In this document: positions 1 through 11,400 of the stretch, one piece after another
Position numbering within the stretch: the first letter of the stretch is position 1
Layout: each line of letters opens with the position of its first letter
Assembly (NCBI GenBank): GCA_001687465.1
Contig: LVLI01000192.1
Location: 1-64,000 of the forward strand
Source of the DNA: Halocafeteria seosinensis
Taxonomy: Eukaryota > Sar > Bigyra > Bicosoecida
DNA: 64,000 bases
Direction: 5' to 3'
Translations under genes and position numbers: made by a program
Notes under the pieces: generated by a model
What the model was told of the DNA's origin: nothing
The model's input: only the letters and a program-made list of their open reading frames with translations
Databases searched by the model: none

Positions 1-139
1 GTACATATAGAGTATAAAATACTGTACTGGATGATGCGTCGAGGAAAACAATATTTTCATCAGTTTGTATGTTATCGCCCTGAGTTTGAATGTCCACCTC
101 GGGTTGAGTGGCGATCTCGGTACGTTCACGGCTGTCCAT
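1..139 (-). CDS. 5' end of an unrecognised protein, cut by the left edge
   Basis: On the minus strand an ATG at 139-137 opens a frame of 46 codons that reaches the window edge without a stop. The encoded start, MDSRERTEIATQPEVDIQ, is polar and acidic and has no signal peptide or domain I recognise. A possible GT donor lies near base 24, so the first exon may end there. The gene points away from the DnaJ gene that starts at 593, so the roughly 450 bases between them would act as a shared promoter region. Too little is visible to assign a function, and the start is inferred from the open frame alone. Confidence 0.4.
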   Translation of the reverse strand, partial: MDSRERTEIATQPEVDIQTQGDNIQTDENIVFLDASSSTVFYTLYV

Positions 140-592
140 TGTGTCCTTATCAGAGATAAAGGGCAAAAAAACCATACAGAAAGAAATTTTAACGATGATA
201 ATGCAATTTGATATGCTTGGGTGTCTTTTAATTTCCCTTTAATATGCATAATAATGGGTCCACATTCTCCCTTCACAAAACTGGCAAATTTTGAAATATC
301 GGGGGCACGGGCGCTTTTTCCAGTGGTGCGCCCCCGCAAAACATCGGGGGCAAAGTGCGGAAAAGGAAATATCCCAGCTCTGATTCTAGAACGATTTACG
401 ACGTAGAGGTGTTGTGTGTGCGTGGTTAGTAATACTCGCTCAAAAGAAGTAGGCTAGTGGCTCTAATTTGATGGTACCAGAGCAGTTGTATATTGCGTCC
501 TTGGGGCAGATAGGTAGACACCGCCACAAGTGACTAATTCGACGACAAGACTGGTCCATTCGTCCAGGTTTACGACAGTATCGTGACGAATG
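140..592. other. intergenic interval, probable divergent promoter region
   Basis: About 450 bases lie between the leftward partial gene and the DnaJ gene. Only short random reading frames are present (for example 221-406), and I see no RNA gene or repeat. Confidence 0.5.
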
Positions 593-1930
593 ATGAAGTG
601 TTATGACCGTCATCGCGGTGTATTAATTTTTATACTTTTATTCATCTTGGTATGGATTCCATGTGTGCTAGGTAGGTGAAAGAGTGATGGAAACACCTGC
701 GGCAACGGACGGAATACGACACGTGTGTGTTCGACGAACGCATTCGCAGGTGGGAAGGACTACTATAAGGTTCTAGGAGTCCCAAAAAATGCCGACGATC
801 GTAAAATTAAGCGAGCATATCGACAGTTAGCCTTGAAATGGCATCCTGACAAAAATCCGGATGATGTCGAAACAGCCAACCAGAAGTTCCAGGAGATATC
901 GGAGGCATACGATGTTCTTTCCGATCCAGAGAAACGCAAGATATACGACCAGTATGGAGAAGAGGGGTTGAAGGGTGGAGCACCCCCTGGAGATGATGAA
1001 GGGCCTCAAGGAGGAGCTGGATTTCCTGGAGGTGGGTTCCCAGGTGGTGCAGGTGGAGAGCAGTTTACATTCCGCTTCAAGGGATCTCCGGGTGGGGGTG
1101 GTTTCAATTTCAGAGACCCTTTTGAAATGTTTGAGCAGTTTTTTGCCGGTTCAGGGATGGGACCACGCGCAGCTTCCCGTGGCCGCCATCATTCAGGAGG
1201 ACCTGGCAGCGTTGACCTTTATGGCGATTCTCGCACCATTACCAAGCTTTCACGAAAGAATTTTGGCAAGACAGTTGGCAAGCGTTACAGAGGAGAACTG
1301 ACATGGCTAGTGGAATTTTATTCACCTGGCTGCCCCCACTGTCAGAAAGCCGCATCTACCGTAAAGACCTTGGCAGATAAGCTGGAGGGAATTGCACGAG
1401 TAGGGGTCGTCGATTGCAACAGTAACGAGGGATCACCGATTTGCTCTCATCATGGTATCCAAGGCGTACCATCGTTTAAAATTCTTTCTCCTCAAGGAAG
1501 TGAAGACTACAACGGTCCGCCAAGTCTGAAGAATCTTCGTGAGGCAATCGTAAAAACGATTCCGAATCATGTCAAGGTCATTGACGCGTCCACAGGTAAA
1601 CCTGAAAAGAAAATTGAAGAGATTGAGAAAAATTGCCGAGGAAGCAAACTTTGCGCCTTTTTGTTTTCTCTTAAGACTGAAGTATCGCCAATGTACAAGG
1701 CACTGGCAAGAGATCTTAAAGGGAAGAACACTGAATTCTACCAAATTAGTATAGGAAGAATAGCAAAAGACTCCCCTTTGGCCAAGTTTGCTTCAAAATT
1801 AAGGGAGTCATCGAGCGTTTTGGCAGCCTTGGGGAGAAAATCCTCTGGTAAGAAGCGTATTAGCGACGCCCACATGTATAGCGGAGATATGTCGTACAAA
1901 GCCATCAAGAGGTGGTTGGAGAAGCAATAA
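593..1930 (+). CDS. ER DnaJ protein with one thioredoxin domain
   Basis: Exon 1 is 593-671 and exon 2 is 750-1930, joined in phase 1, giving about 419 residues. Exon 1 encodes a strong signal peptide ([20 protein letters not shown]...). The J domain follows directly (DYYKVLGV at about residues 30-37) with the Hsp70-activating HPD motif in WHPDKNPDD. Next is a Gly/Phe-rich linker, then a PDI-like thioredoxin fold with the redox site CPHC (GCPHCQK) and the cis-proline segment GVPSFKIL. The family is related to animal ERdj5/DNAJC10 and DNAJC16, which couple BiP recruitment to disulfide chemistry. Here there is a single thioredoxin module. The C-terminus is RWLEKQ, with no KDEL or HDEL, so retention would have to come from another signal or a partner. 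The start is decided by the spliced signal peptide, because the continuous frame itself lacks an upstream ATG. Confidence 0.85.
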
Positions 1931-2171
1931 TGATAACACAATGAAAACCAAAAAGATCCAAAGTAATACAGCGCACATCTTAGGTGTTGTAGTAAGAACT
2001 TCTTCCAGGAATAAAAAATGCGAACATGTGCCGCTTCTTATTACTTGGCGACGCGAAGCTCGTCAGCCTGCTACGACGGCAGGGACCTTCACAATATGGG
2101 TTTCACAAACTATATTTCTAGGGATTGTCCATCTATTATGGATTCCCAAGGGACGGTACGTTCAAGGCATA

Positions 2172-3523
2172 ATGCGATGGCTTTTGTCAGTTACTCGGGT
2201 GTGGACTTCGTCGAGGAACGCGTCGTCCGTAGGAGGTAATGTCCGACAGTTTGCTGCGGCGGCGGCGGCGTCGCAACAGAGTTGTGGGCTTGTTGGGTAA
2301 GTCTACAGCGTACCCGGGGGATAAGGGCGACATTTCACCCTATATACAATGATATGGAGCAGATTACCGAACGTGGGAAAGAGCACATTGTTCAACGCCC
2401 TCACACGAACGCAACTAGCGCAGGCCGGAAATTACCCATTCTGCACCATTGAGGTAAGTGGGCTGACACCTCTTCCATGAGGATTCTGGAATCGAAGATT
2501 GCATAAAATTTTCCCGCTGTTAACTTGCAGCCGAACACGGCAAAAGTTAATATCCCCGATGAAAGACTCTATAAACTTGCGGAACTTTCAAATTCGGAAG
2601 TGGTCACACCTGCGTCTCTGGAATTTGTCGATATTGCCGGACTGATTGCAGGAGCCAGTAGGGGAGAAGGACTTGGAAACAAATTTTTGAGCCATATACG
2701 GGAAGTTTCATGTATCGCTCAAGTTATACGGTGCTTTGATGATCCGAATGTTGTACATGTGACGGAAGGGGACATAGATCCTCTAAACGACATCAACGTT
2801 CTGGAGAGCGAGCTTATCCTCGCGGATCTTCAATCTGTAGAAAGACGACTAGATAAAGCGGCCATCAAAAAGGGTCCTAAAGGGATCAACCCAGATACGT
2901 TTAAAATGCAGCTTCGAATCCTCGAGAAGATTAAACCCGCCTTGGAAGATGGACTGCCGGCAAACACAGTAGAACTATCCGTACCGGAGGCGAAAATGCT
3001 GCCTGAATTACAACTGCTTAGCACAAAACCGATGATGTACATTTGTAATGTAGGAGAAGAAGCAAGCGAAGTCAGTAAAAAGTATGTGGAGAAAATCAGG
3101 AACGCTGCTCCGAAGGTTGTTCCTGTGATCCCTTTGTGTGCCTCCATAGAAGAGGAGGTCGCCAGTTTGGAGGACGACGAAAGCAGATACGCTTACCTGC
3201 AAGAATTCGGACTGAATGAGACTAGCTTGGACACACTCATACGAGAGAGCAGCTCTCTGCTCCAAAATCGTTACTTTTTCACTACAGGTCCCTCCGAGAC
3301 CCGAGCTTGGAGAGTGCAATCGGGGACCACAGCCCAAGAAGCTGCTGGATGTATCCACTCTGACATGGCCCGTGGCTTTATACGCGCGGAAACTACGGTA
3401 TTTGAAGATTTCGTGGCAGCAGGTGGAGAAGAAAAAGCAAAAGCATCTGGGAAGACTCGTTTGGAGGGAAAGGAGTACATAGTTCAGGATGGCGACGTCA
3501 TGATCTTCCGTTTCAATGTTTGA
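2172..3523 (+). CDS. YchF-family GTPase, bacterial type, probably organelle-targeted
   Basis: Exons are 2172-2296, 2363-2453 and 2531-3523, giving about 402 residues. The P-loop GLPNVGKST is assembled across the first splice junction (CGLVG then LPNVGKS). [25 protein letters not shown] (G3 region) and the C-terminal TGS-like module ending [11 protein letters not shown] are hallmark YchF/OLA1 segments. Sequence texture is closer to bacterial YchF than to cytosolic OLA1. The 40 residues before the P-loop ([16 protein letters not shown]..., then an alanine run from a CGG/GCG tract) look like a mitochondrial or plastid presequence. Members bind ATP or GTP, associate with ribosomes and act in stress responses. 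An in-frame upstream ATG at 1941 exists, but it lies only 11 bases after the DnaJ stop, so I prefer 2172. Confidence 0.85.
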
Positions 3524-3598
3524 TATCCTTCTCCCTACGTGGAATCTTTTGGGGAATAGAAATGGCCGATGCAATCATAAGTTGCTGTGCCTCTTAGA

Positions 3599-5587
3599 CT
3601 ATCGCATTGTCGGGCTCAATGGTCCTTCGAGTTGTAGCTTTGGAATACCGGTTACTCCCGTCTTCGCACGGGAAGGTGTAGGAGGGAACAGCCTCCAAAA
3701 TCGTAAAGTCTCATCCCCTGCCCCTGTTACAGCGGTAGTACCATCGGGAGATAAAGCCAAGTGAAGCACTCTGTATAGCATTTTCGATATTATTGTTAAA
3801 GTAATTTAGAGAAGACACTACCAAAATGAAGCCAAGTTGCTTACCGTGCTGTATGGCCCTGCAGGGTAACCAGCCTTCGCAATGACGGATATGACCACAG
3901 CGCTACGTGGTATTTACTGAAACCGTGCGTTGATATAATCTCGTTGACGGTACTTGCCCAAGCAATATTACAGACTTGACTGCCGGTATTTACAGCGTTG
4001 AGCTGCTTCCCCGACATAACATTCCAAGTCTTGATGCATTTGTCTGCGGTCCCGCCTCCGGATGCAAGTATTCCGTGCTGATGGGGAGACCAAGCGACCG
4101 CTTTGACGGCAGCAGTATGTTCTCTCCAATCGTGCAGAGGCAAGGCTCGTCCGTTAGAATCGTTTAGAGCGCGTGGATCCCATACCTTTAGGGCATTGTC
4201 ATTTCCCCCTGAGGCCAGGAAACTGCCGTCGCACGACCACTTCAATCCACACACTTCTTGCGTATGGTTCGATATCTTCATCACTTCATAATCTTTACAG
4301 CGAACATCTGCTATTTTGATAGAACGGTCCCTGCTACCGCTGGCTAGAAGGTGCCCATGCCACGTCAATGCGCCGATCCTTAAGCGATGAGCATTCATAG
4401 AACGGATATGCTTCCTCTCAGAAGCATCCCATATTTGCATCTTCCCTAATGAGTCTGCAACCGAAATGTTACGGCCGGTGTCTGACCAGCACAAACTTGT
4501 AATTATATTGCGATTCTCAGCATCTTCATCACTCCCTAAGTCAAGAAGCTGAGTTACAGTGGAGCTATTAGCATCCCATAAATAAAGACAGCTTTGAAGC
4601 GCCACTGCTAAGACATCTTTCGCACTCCATGTAACGAGTGACAAGTAATAATCATCTTCCATTCCCGGTGCGTCCAATACTTTATACGCCGACTTCGGAA
4701 TTTTCCGGTACCTTCGCTTTTTAGAATTTATTATGCTGAGCCGGAATCACAGTCTTAACTAGGGAAAAAGGCATGCACTATTGACATAACGTACCTAAGA
4801 CTAGACGAAGACAACGGCGACAAGTTACCGCCGTCATCGGCATATTGTTCCATCGTTTTCCTTGGCGGTGTCCCAAACTGCAGCACTGATGGAGATCGCG
4901 GGGTCTCATGAGGCAATGGAGAGTTTTCTGAATGTCCTAAGAGCTCATCCCGTAGTAAAATCGAGTGCTTATCTGGTAAAGATAGGGTTTTTCGCACAAT
5001 GTCTATGGGGGAAACGACCGCGACGATAAGCACTTACAATGTGATTCATCTCCAGTCTTGGCACTCTCACGCATAACCCTGCTAGCACCAAATGAACAAT
5101 CAATGACACTGACCAACCAACGATCGCGTCTATGTTGCCATACCTTCTATTCGCATTCGTGGCTGAGTACCCTTCGTTCACCCTTTCATGGTCTCGTCGA
5201 GGAATGAAGCGGTCCTCCTCCAAATCTTGCGGGGCCGACCGATGACCTCTGTTACACAAGTTAAGCAAATACAGAGCACGATGCAGGATCTTGTTCCACC
5301 ACAGCATAACTGCATGCAGACTTACAACGGTGAGGGGGCGCTGGACCATCCTTCGGCGACGCCGTGCGTCCTTTCTGAGAAAGAACTGCCACTAGCTGCA
5401 GCTGCAGCACCACTAGAGGCCGACGCTGTAATGTCCGTAAAGCCTTCGCGCCCACCTCTAGGAGGTGTGAGAGGCCTGCAATCAGCGGACCAAGGAATGA
5501 GCTCGGAAATGGCACAAGGCGATCTTCAACCACGCCATCTTACGCATTCTGTCCAGGACTTCTAATGCGTGAGACGTAATCGTCCAT
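3599..5587 (-). CDS. FZR1: CDH1/FZR-type WD40 activator of the anaphase-promoting complex
   Basis: I could join seven exons with consistent phases: 5587-5544, 5475-5326, 5248-5144, 5078-5038, 5002-4795, 4711-3845 and 3770-3599, giving 528 residues. The C-box DRFIPRR sits in exon 3. Exon 5 carries [10 protein letters not shown], matching the Cdh1 LLKNELLG region. The propeller starts at [17 protein letters not shown], and its blades include [19 protein letters not shown] and [19 protein letters not shown], both diagnostic of the Cdc20/Cdh1 family. The LLxxELLG block and the [14 protein letters not shown] linker favour Cdh1 over Cdc20. The protein recruits substrates to the APC/C in late mitosis and G1. 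The C-terminus is PLSPTMR, so the usual Ile-Arg tail is Met-Arg. The intron 5037-5003 is only 35 nt. The gene is convergent with YchF, 75 nt apart. Confidence 0.88.
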
Positions 5588-5973
5588 TCTCTATAGTGCA
5601 GATGGATGCATAAGCTATTCTCCTACTCAAAGTGCAAGCAGATGGGTATCCATCTTCTTGCAGGGCGCTAATTCCCAGACCTAATCATTCAAAAGGTCAA
5701 CGCGCGCTTTTACCACGAACCGGAAAGTTGTATACGTAAATAGCAGACAAGGGTGAAATCTAAAGTTTGTATGTAGGTAGTTGGTGAGTAGTTTTATTAC
5801 TGCTCTAACAAAACAACTGTATCGATGAATGTATTGGAGCGCAGTCGCTAGAAAGAGCATAAGTGCGACCGGGCGATGTCGCTCAGCCTCCGGTGGGACA
5901 TACACAATAGTCACTGGGCTAGCTGTGGCATGTATGAAGCCATGAAACAGATGAAAATGGATTAACAACCCCA
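5588..5973. other. intergenic interval, nothing recognised
   Basis: About 390 bases lie upstream of the FZR start. A 125-codon minus-strand frame crosses part of it but lacks family features and conflicts with the small spliced gene next to it. Confidence 0.4.
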
Positions 5974-6227
5974 TCATACACTGGCCTCTTGGAGAAAATG
6001 TCTCAAGGCATTCACACACGAAACTGCGAACTGCGCAGAGCCAGGTCCATTGATCCAATTACACCGTGTGTAATTTACACGCTTGGCAGCACTGGGGACG
6101 GGAGGGGAGGTGCGGTTAGATTCGGTATAATCAGCACTTACGCTGCAGCGCGTTTCATAGACATTGGTGACGATGGAATCGTGAAGTCTACACAGGTGTA
6201 CTGTGTAGGTGTCTTGTAGCCGCTCAT
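5974..6227 (-). CDS. possible small unrecognised protein (67 aa)
   Basis: An ATG at 6227 starts a short exon ending at 6142 before a canonical GTAAGT donor. A pyrimidine-rich acceptor ends just before 6091, and the second exon runs to a stop at 5974. The phases match, giving 67 residues that begin MSGYKTPTQYTCVDF and end in NALRHFLQEASV, with three cysteines and no signal peptide. The size and Cys/Trp content recall small mitochondrial respiratory-complex subunits, but I recognise no family. It lies inside the 931-nt interval between FZR and calreticulin. The evidence is only a clean intron and an open frame. Confidence 0.35.
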
Positions 6228-6518
6228 GACCCAGCGGTTCAGCCGGAATTCCGGACCGGAACCCGGAGCCGGATGGCCCGGACAAACTCTCACGACACGT
6301 GTTGTTGTCGCAAGTCCCCTTTTGGTGCTACGCAGACCGAATTCGCGCGTGTTGATGCATTCTCCTGACCAAGGTGAATGGTGTAGTTTCGATAGTGACT
6401 GTAGTAGACAGTGAGCGTTGCGTATATACGTTCGTGGCGTTGTGGGGACTTTATATCAGCCTTGGTGTCGAGCTAAATTCTTCTTTCTTCGGCCCTTTGT
6501 CCTGCAAATACAAGGATA

Positions 6519-8152
6519 ATGAAGACCCTGTCGCTTTTATTGACTGCCTGTGTCGCTCTGTCTCTACAGCAGAGTGTCCAAGGCAGTGTCCTATTCAAAG
6601 AAACTTTCGATGAAGGTAGGTAAATGCCTCCAGATACGATAAGATTGCTCAGGGTTTGTGGAATAATCGAACAACTTGTGAGGGATGCGCTACAAGGGAA
6701 ATCCAAAGGGAACAAAAAAGGTCGGGGTCTGGATTTGGCCGCGAAGGACTGGACGTGTGATGCATCTTGCATTATGACGGCACATTCGTCATGATCTAAC
6801 ATCCTATGTCATCGTGTATATTTGCAGAAGGATCCAAGGATCGATGGACAGAAGGCAGTGAATGGAAACCGAAATCTGAGGTGAGTAGAGCCACAACCTT
6901 GGTGTCCCTCGTCCGCGTCCTACTGTATAATGCCATTTGACACGATTTACGTGCGCTCTTTTTGCTTAAATACAGATGGGAAAATGGAAATTCATCCGTG
7001 CGGATGATTTTCCTAAAGGTGATAAGACCTTAAAGACCACTGAAGATGCTCGTTTCTACTCAATCACAGCCCCATTGGATGCTGAAGTAACCAACGAGGT
7101 AAGTTTAAGTACACTGTCGATTCTCCATATAAAGATCGTCCGTTATTGTGGTACTGGTGTTGTCTCGATTCGCTCAGGGAAAAGACCTCGTCATTTCTTA
7201 CACTGTCAAATTCGATCAGCGAATTGACTGCGGAGGAGCGTATATAAAACTGATCCCACCTGGATTTGACCCGAAGAAGTTTGGTGGAGATACTGACTAC
7301 AGTATAATGTTTGGGCCAGATATTTGCGGTACCTCAACGAAGAAGACACATGCTATCTTCACCTACCGTGGTGAGAACCTGCTTACGAAGAAGAACATCA
7401 AGTGTGAGACTGACACCAAGGCTCATCGATACACGTTTATCGTAAGAGCGGACAACACCTATGAGGTAAAGATTGACGGAGAGAAAGTTGAGAGTGGCAG
7501 TCTTTATGACGACTGGGACTTCTTGCCACCAAAGGAGATCCCTGATCCTGAAGCCACCAAGCCTGCAGACTGGGACGATGAACCCAAGATTCCCGACCCT
7601 GAAGACAAGAAGCCCGAAGGATGGGATGATATCCCAGCTCAGATTCCCGATCCGGAAGCTACCAAGCCCGATGACTGGGATGATGAGGAAGACGGCGAAT
7701 GGGAACCCCCAATGATTGATAATCCAGATTACAAGGGTGAATGGGAGCCAAAAATGATCGACAATCCCAATTACAAGGGTGAATGGGAAGCACCCAAAAT
7801 TAGTAACCCTGACTACTTCGAAGACGACAAAGTGCACGCAGTCTGCAAGCCTTGCAGTCATGTAGGCTTTGAGTTATGGCAGGTCAAATCTGGATCTGCT
7901 TTCGATGACATTATCATTGCTGAGAGTGAAGACGACGTTGCCGATTTCGAAGAGCAGGCATTGAAGAAAATCAAGAAGATTAACGATACCATTAAGGAAC
8001 GTGAAGAAGAAGAAAGGAAAAAGGAAGAGGAGAGGCGCAAACAAGAAGAGGCTGAAGAGGAGGATGAAGATGATAAAGATGAAGATGAATACGACCTCGA
8101 TGATGAAGACCTAGACGAAGACGAAGATGAGGATCTTCATGACGAGTTGTAA
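6519..8152 (+). CDS. CALR: calreticulin
   Basis: Four exons (6519-6615, 6828-6880, 6976-7098, 7178-8152) give 415 residues. Exon 1 encodes a signal peptide (MKTLSLLLTACVALSLQQSV). The lectin domain contains TTEDARFYSI, RIDCGGAYIKL and YSIMFGPDICG. The P domain shows three IPDPEATKPxxWDDE-type repeats followed by three GEWExxxIxNPDYK-type repeats. The tail is a Glu/Asp-rich calcium-binding region ending in HDEL, the ER retrieval signal, so this is soluble calreticulin and not calnexin. It buffers ER calcium and chaperones monoglucosylated glycoproteins. The gene ends 255 nt from the convergent OGT stop. Identification is secure. Confidence 0.96.
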
Positions 8153-8407
8153 ACTGAGCCCTGTTGTAGCGACTGTCGTAGTTAAGATGCCACAGTAGTG
8201 AGCAATACACACTTAGCCTTGGTCTACTACAAAGTAAAAGTGTCAAAATCACAGTGAAACGATGCGCCTTGGTGGCTCTATTCGATGACCCTGTTAGCTC
8301 TCAAGTTTGATTCAATTTCTGCCGCCATCATACATTTAGTTGCTAGTGGTAACAATTATCCCGATTAAGTCGATGTACACTTGTACCCTAAAGCGTTCAA
8401 CCCACGT

Positions 8408-11400
8408 TCAGTTCCCTCTGCTGTGAGCCTGTTGGCCAAAATGAAACGGTCCTGCGCCCATGAGCTGTGATTGTGCGTATCGTGCATCATGCGCTTGGTT
8501 GTACCCCCAGTCCGCAGGTAGCCCGCCATGATGTTGGGCATTGGTGCCATAGGGAACGCCCCCCGGAACGTTTCCAGAGTAATTATACGGATTATGCATC
8601 GCCATTTGGGCTGAGGCTCCCATAGAATTTATTTGATACGGATCTCTGGGATTGTGAGACAGATGCATGTGACCGCCAGTCACCCACGACTGAACAATAT
8701 CAGGTGGACCTGTGAGATTGTGAACCGGGCCGAATTGTCCATTTTGGGCGGCCTGGTAAAATTGCGCTGAATGTGGATACATTTGCACTCGCTGAGGAGA
8801 TCCAAAAAGTTGAGGTTGTTGCTGATACATCGAACCATGTATGTGGTCCACACCCTGGTACGCGAGGCCACCGTATGTGGGATAATACATTTGCTGAGGT
8901 GGCGAGTTCACCGGAGCTGGAGCTCCAGTCATTGACGGAGTAGAGGAAGCCACAACAGATGAGATAGAAGGCTCGTTGGCACGCGGATTATTCTTGGCAA
9001 ACTTTGCGACGACTTCCTCTGCCTCCTTAGAATCGGATTCGTCGAAGCTTGATTCAGAAGCAATTACATGAACAGGATACGGTCGGCTTCCACTCTTAGC
9101 ATCGGTAACTTCCAAATCATCAGGGGGCAAACCACTCTCGAACTTGGACCACATCTGCATGTAACCTCTTTCCAAATTGCGGACCCAACGTGGCGTATCG
9201 AAAAGGGGGCAATGGTGGCGAGCCGTTTCAAGACGCCGCCGTAAGTTCTTCAAGGTACTTTGACCCTCCTCCGTTGCAAGTTTAACAGCCAATTCCTCAT
9301 AAGCTTTCAAAGAATCAGCAATCCATTCGGTTAGGCCTGTAGCATTCAACAAACTTGCCGCCACCCTTGACGCCAGCTTTTCACCGGGCAGAGTAATCAT
9401 GGGAACACCTCCCCATAAAATATCACAACCGGTAGTATGAGCATTACATACAGGAGTATCTAAAAATAAATCCACCAGCACCCCTCGCCTGAGGTGTTCA
9501 TCCTTAGCTGCGACATCCGTGAAGTGTATTCGATCCGGAGACACCCCAAATGCTTGAGCAGCCATTTTGATATTACTTTCTCCCGAGGCCGGAAACCTCA
9601 GCAGCCATAACACTGAATTCGGAACTCTTTTCAGAATATTCATCCATGTCCTGAAGGTACACGGGTCAATCTTGTAGACTTGATTAAAATTGGCGAACAC
9701 AAACGTATTTTGTGGAATACCATATTTCGAGCGACCGGGAATCTTCGAAGGGTCGAGCACATCTCTCGCCGACTGGCGGTGGTCATTGACGAAATACGAG
9801 TGCGGGAGGTACACGAGCTTCTCCGTATAGTATTTCCGTAACTTCGAAGGTACCACAGTCTTGTCCACAATGAAATAATCAATATAATCCGCTCCCATCG
9901 TACCACAGAAACCCATATAGCTCACCTGTATTGGCGCCGGACGAAGTGCAAATACTTCATTTCGTGCCCCTTTTGTGTAACCGTTGAGATTAATTAGAAT
10001 ATGAACATGGTCGGCTGCTATTCGGGTCGCCGCATCCGTATGGCTGAAGGATGAAATGTCTACAAAATGTCCCGGCTCCATCTCACTCATAACCCTCCTA
10101 CGCCAAGGGGACCCATCATCCGGAGATAGTGAGTAACAGAAAACTTCGAACATTGAAGAATTGTGCATTCCAAACACGGACTGCATCAGATGACACAACG
10201 GATGATTCCCAAAATCACTACTCACGTATCCAATGCGTAGGCGCTGGTTGGGCAGGCGCATTTGATCGGGGGAAGGAAAGGTGAACACTGGTTTATTCCT
10301 TCCGAGGCTAGCGACATTCAACTTTGCCCGTCTCGCATATGATTCGGCCAGTCGCTGCATTTGCCGCAGCGACATTGGATATACCAAACTGTGAAATGGT
10401 TGCACTGAAGGTAGCGGGGGAACCGCCACTGATTCCCCGTCAANTTCAACGCCTCCCTCAGGATTGATCCCACCTAGTGCGCGATCAATTTGCTCTTCTA
10501 GGAGCCTGCCCAATTTCTCAAAGTCCTGCCGACGCGAACGCCAATCGCACACGAGAACTAGGCTATGCACCAAGTTGCTGAATGCATCCGGAAAATCGGG
10601 TTTCAGCTCCAAAGCTTTCCTATAACAGACAACTGCCTCAGGAATACGTCCGCTGTCTTTGTACGCACTGGCAAGATTGCTGTAGGCATCAGCGAAGTGT
10701 GGTTTCAACCGGATCGCGGTTGAGTAGCACAAAATTGCATCGTTTAGCCGCCCGTAATCTTTGTATGCGTTCCCCAAATTGCTGTATGCATCCGCGAAGT
10801 TCGGATCAATTCTTAACGCCTCTTGATAATGGGTAATTGCAGCATCCAATTCGCCTTGTTCCTTGAGGATCGATGCGAGGTTACTATGCGCTGCTGCAAA
10901 CGTTGGAAGAAGCTGTATTGCCGTCCTGTAGCACTGGATACTCTCCCGGATCATCCCTTTATCCTTGAAACTATTTCCAAGGTTATTGTACGCATGCGGA
11001 TGATCCTGTTTCAACTCTAACGCCTTCCGGTAACACGAAATGCTTTCATCATACTGGCCAAGTTCCCTGTAAGCATTTCCGAGATTGTTGTATACATCAG
11101 GGAAGTTCGGTTCCAGCTCAAGAGCTTTCTTATAAGCGTCAATAGCGTTGTTCATGTCACCCTCGTCATAGTAACAGCTAGCTAGATTACCATAGGCAAT
11201 AGCGTAACGCGGGTGTACCTCGATGGCTTTGTTATAGGCATCTTTTGCCTCCTGTATTAATCCACATTCCTTGTAAGTGTTTCCCAAATTACTGTATGCA
11301 TCCATGAAGTTGGGATCCAGTCTAATTGCTTCCTTATAGTAACGAATCGCCGTCTCCATATCCTTCTTGTCTTTGTATATCCCAGCTAGATTACCCCATG

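Noticed and set aside
221-406. 61-codon plus-strand frame near the left edge
   Set aside because: No family features, no splice context and composition like the surrounding intergenic DNA.
1941-2171. N-terminal extension of YchF from the ATG at 1941
   Set aside because: It would start 11 bases after the DnaJ stop and adds about 77 residues with no targeting or domain character.
2239-2296. ATG at 2239 as YchF start ([10 protein letters not shown]...)
   Set aside because: Its phase at the donor does not match the exon encoding LPNVGKS; the other frame gives an exact [13 protein letters not shown].
3008-3574. 188-residue minus-strand frame opposite YchF
   Set aside because: Shadow of the conserved YchF coding strand.
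5681-6058. 125-residue minus-strand frame
   Set aside because: Hydrophobic but patternless, and it overlaps a better-supported spliced frame.
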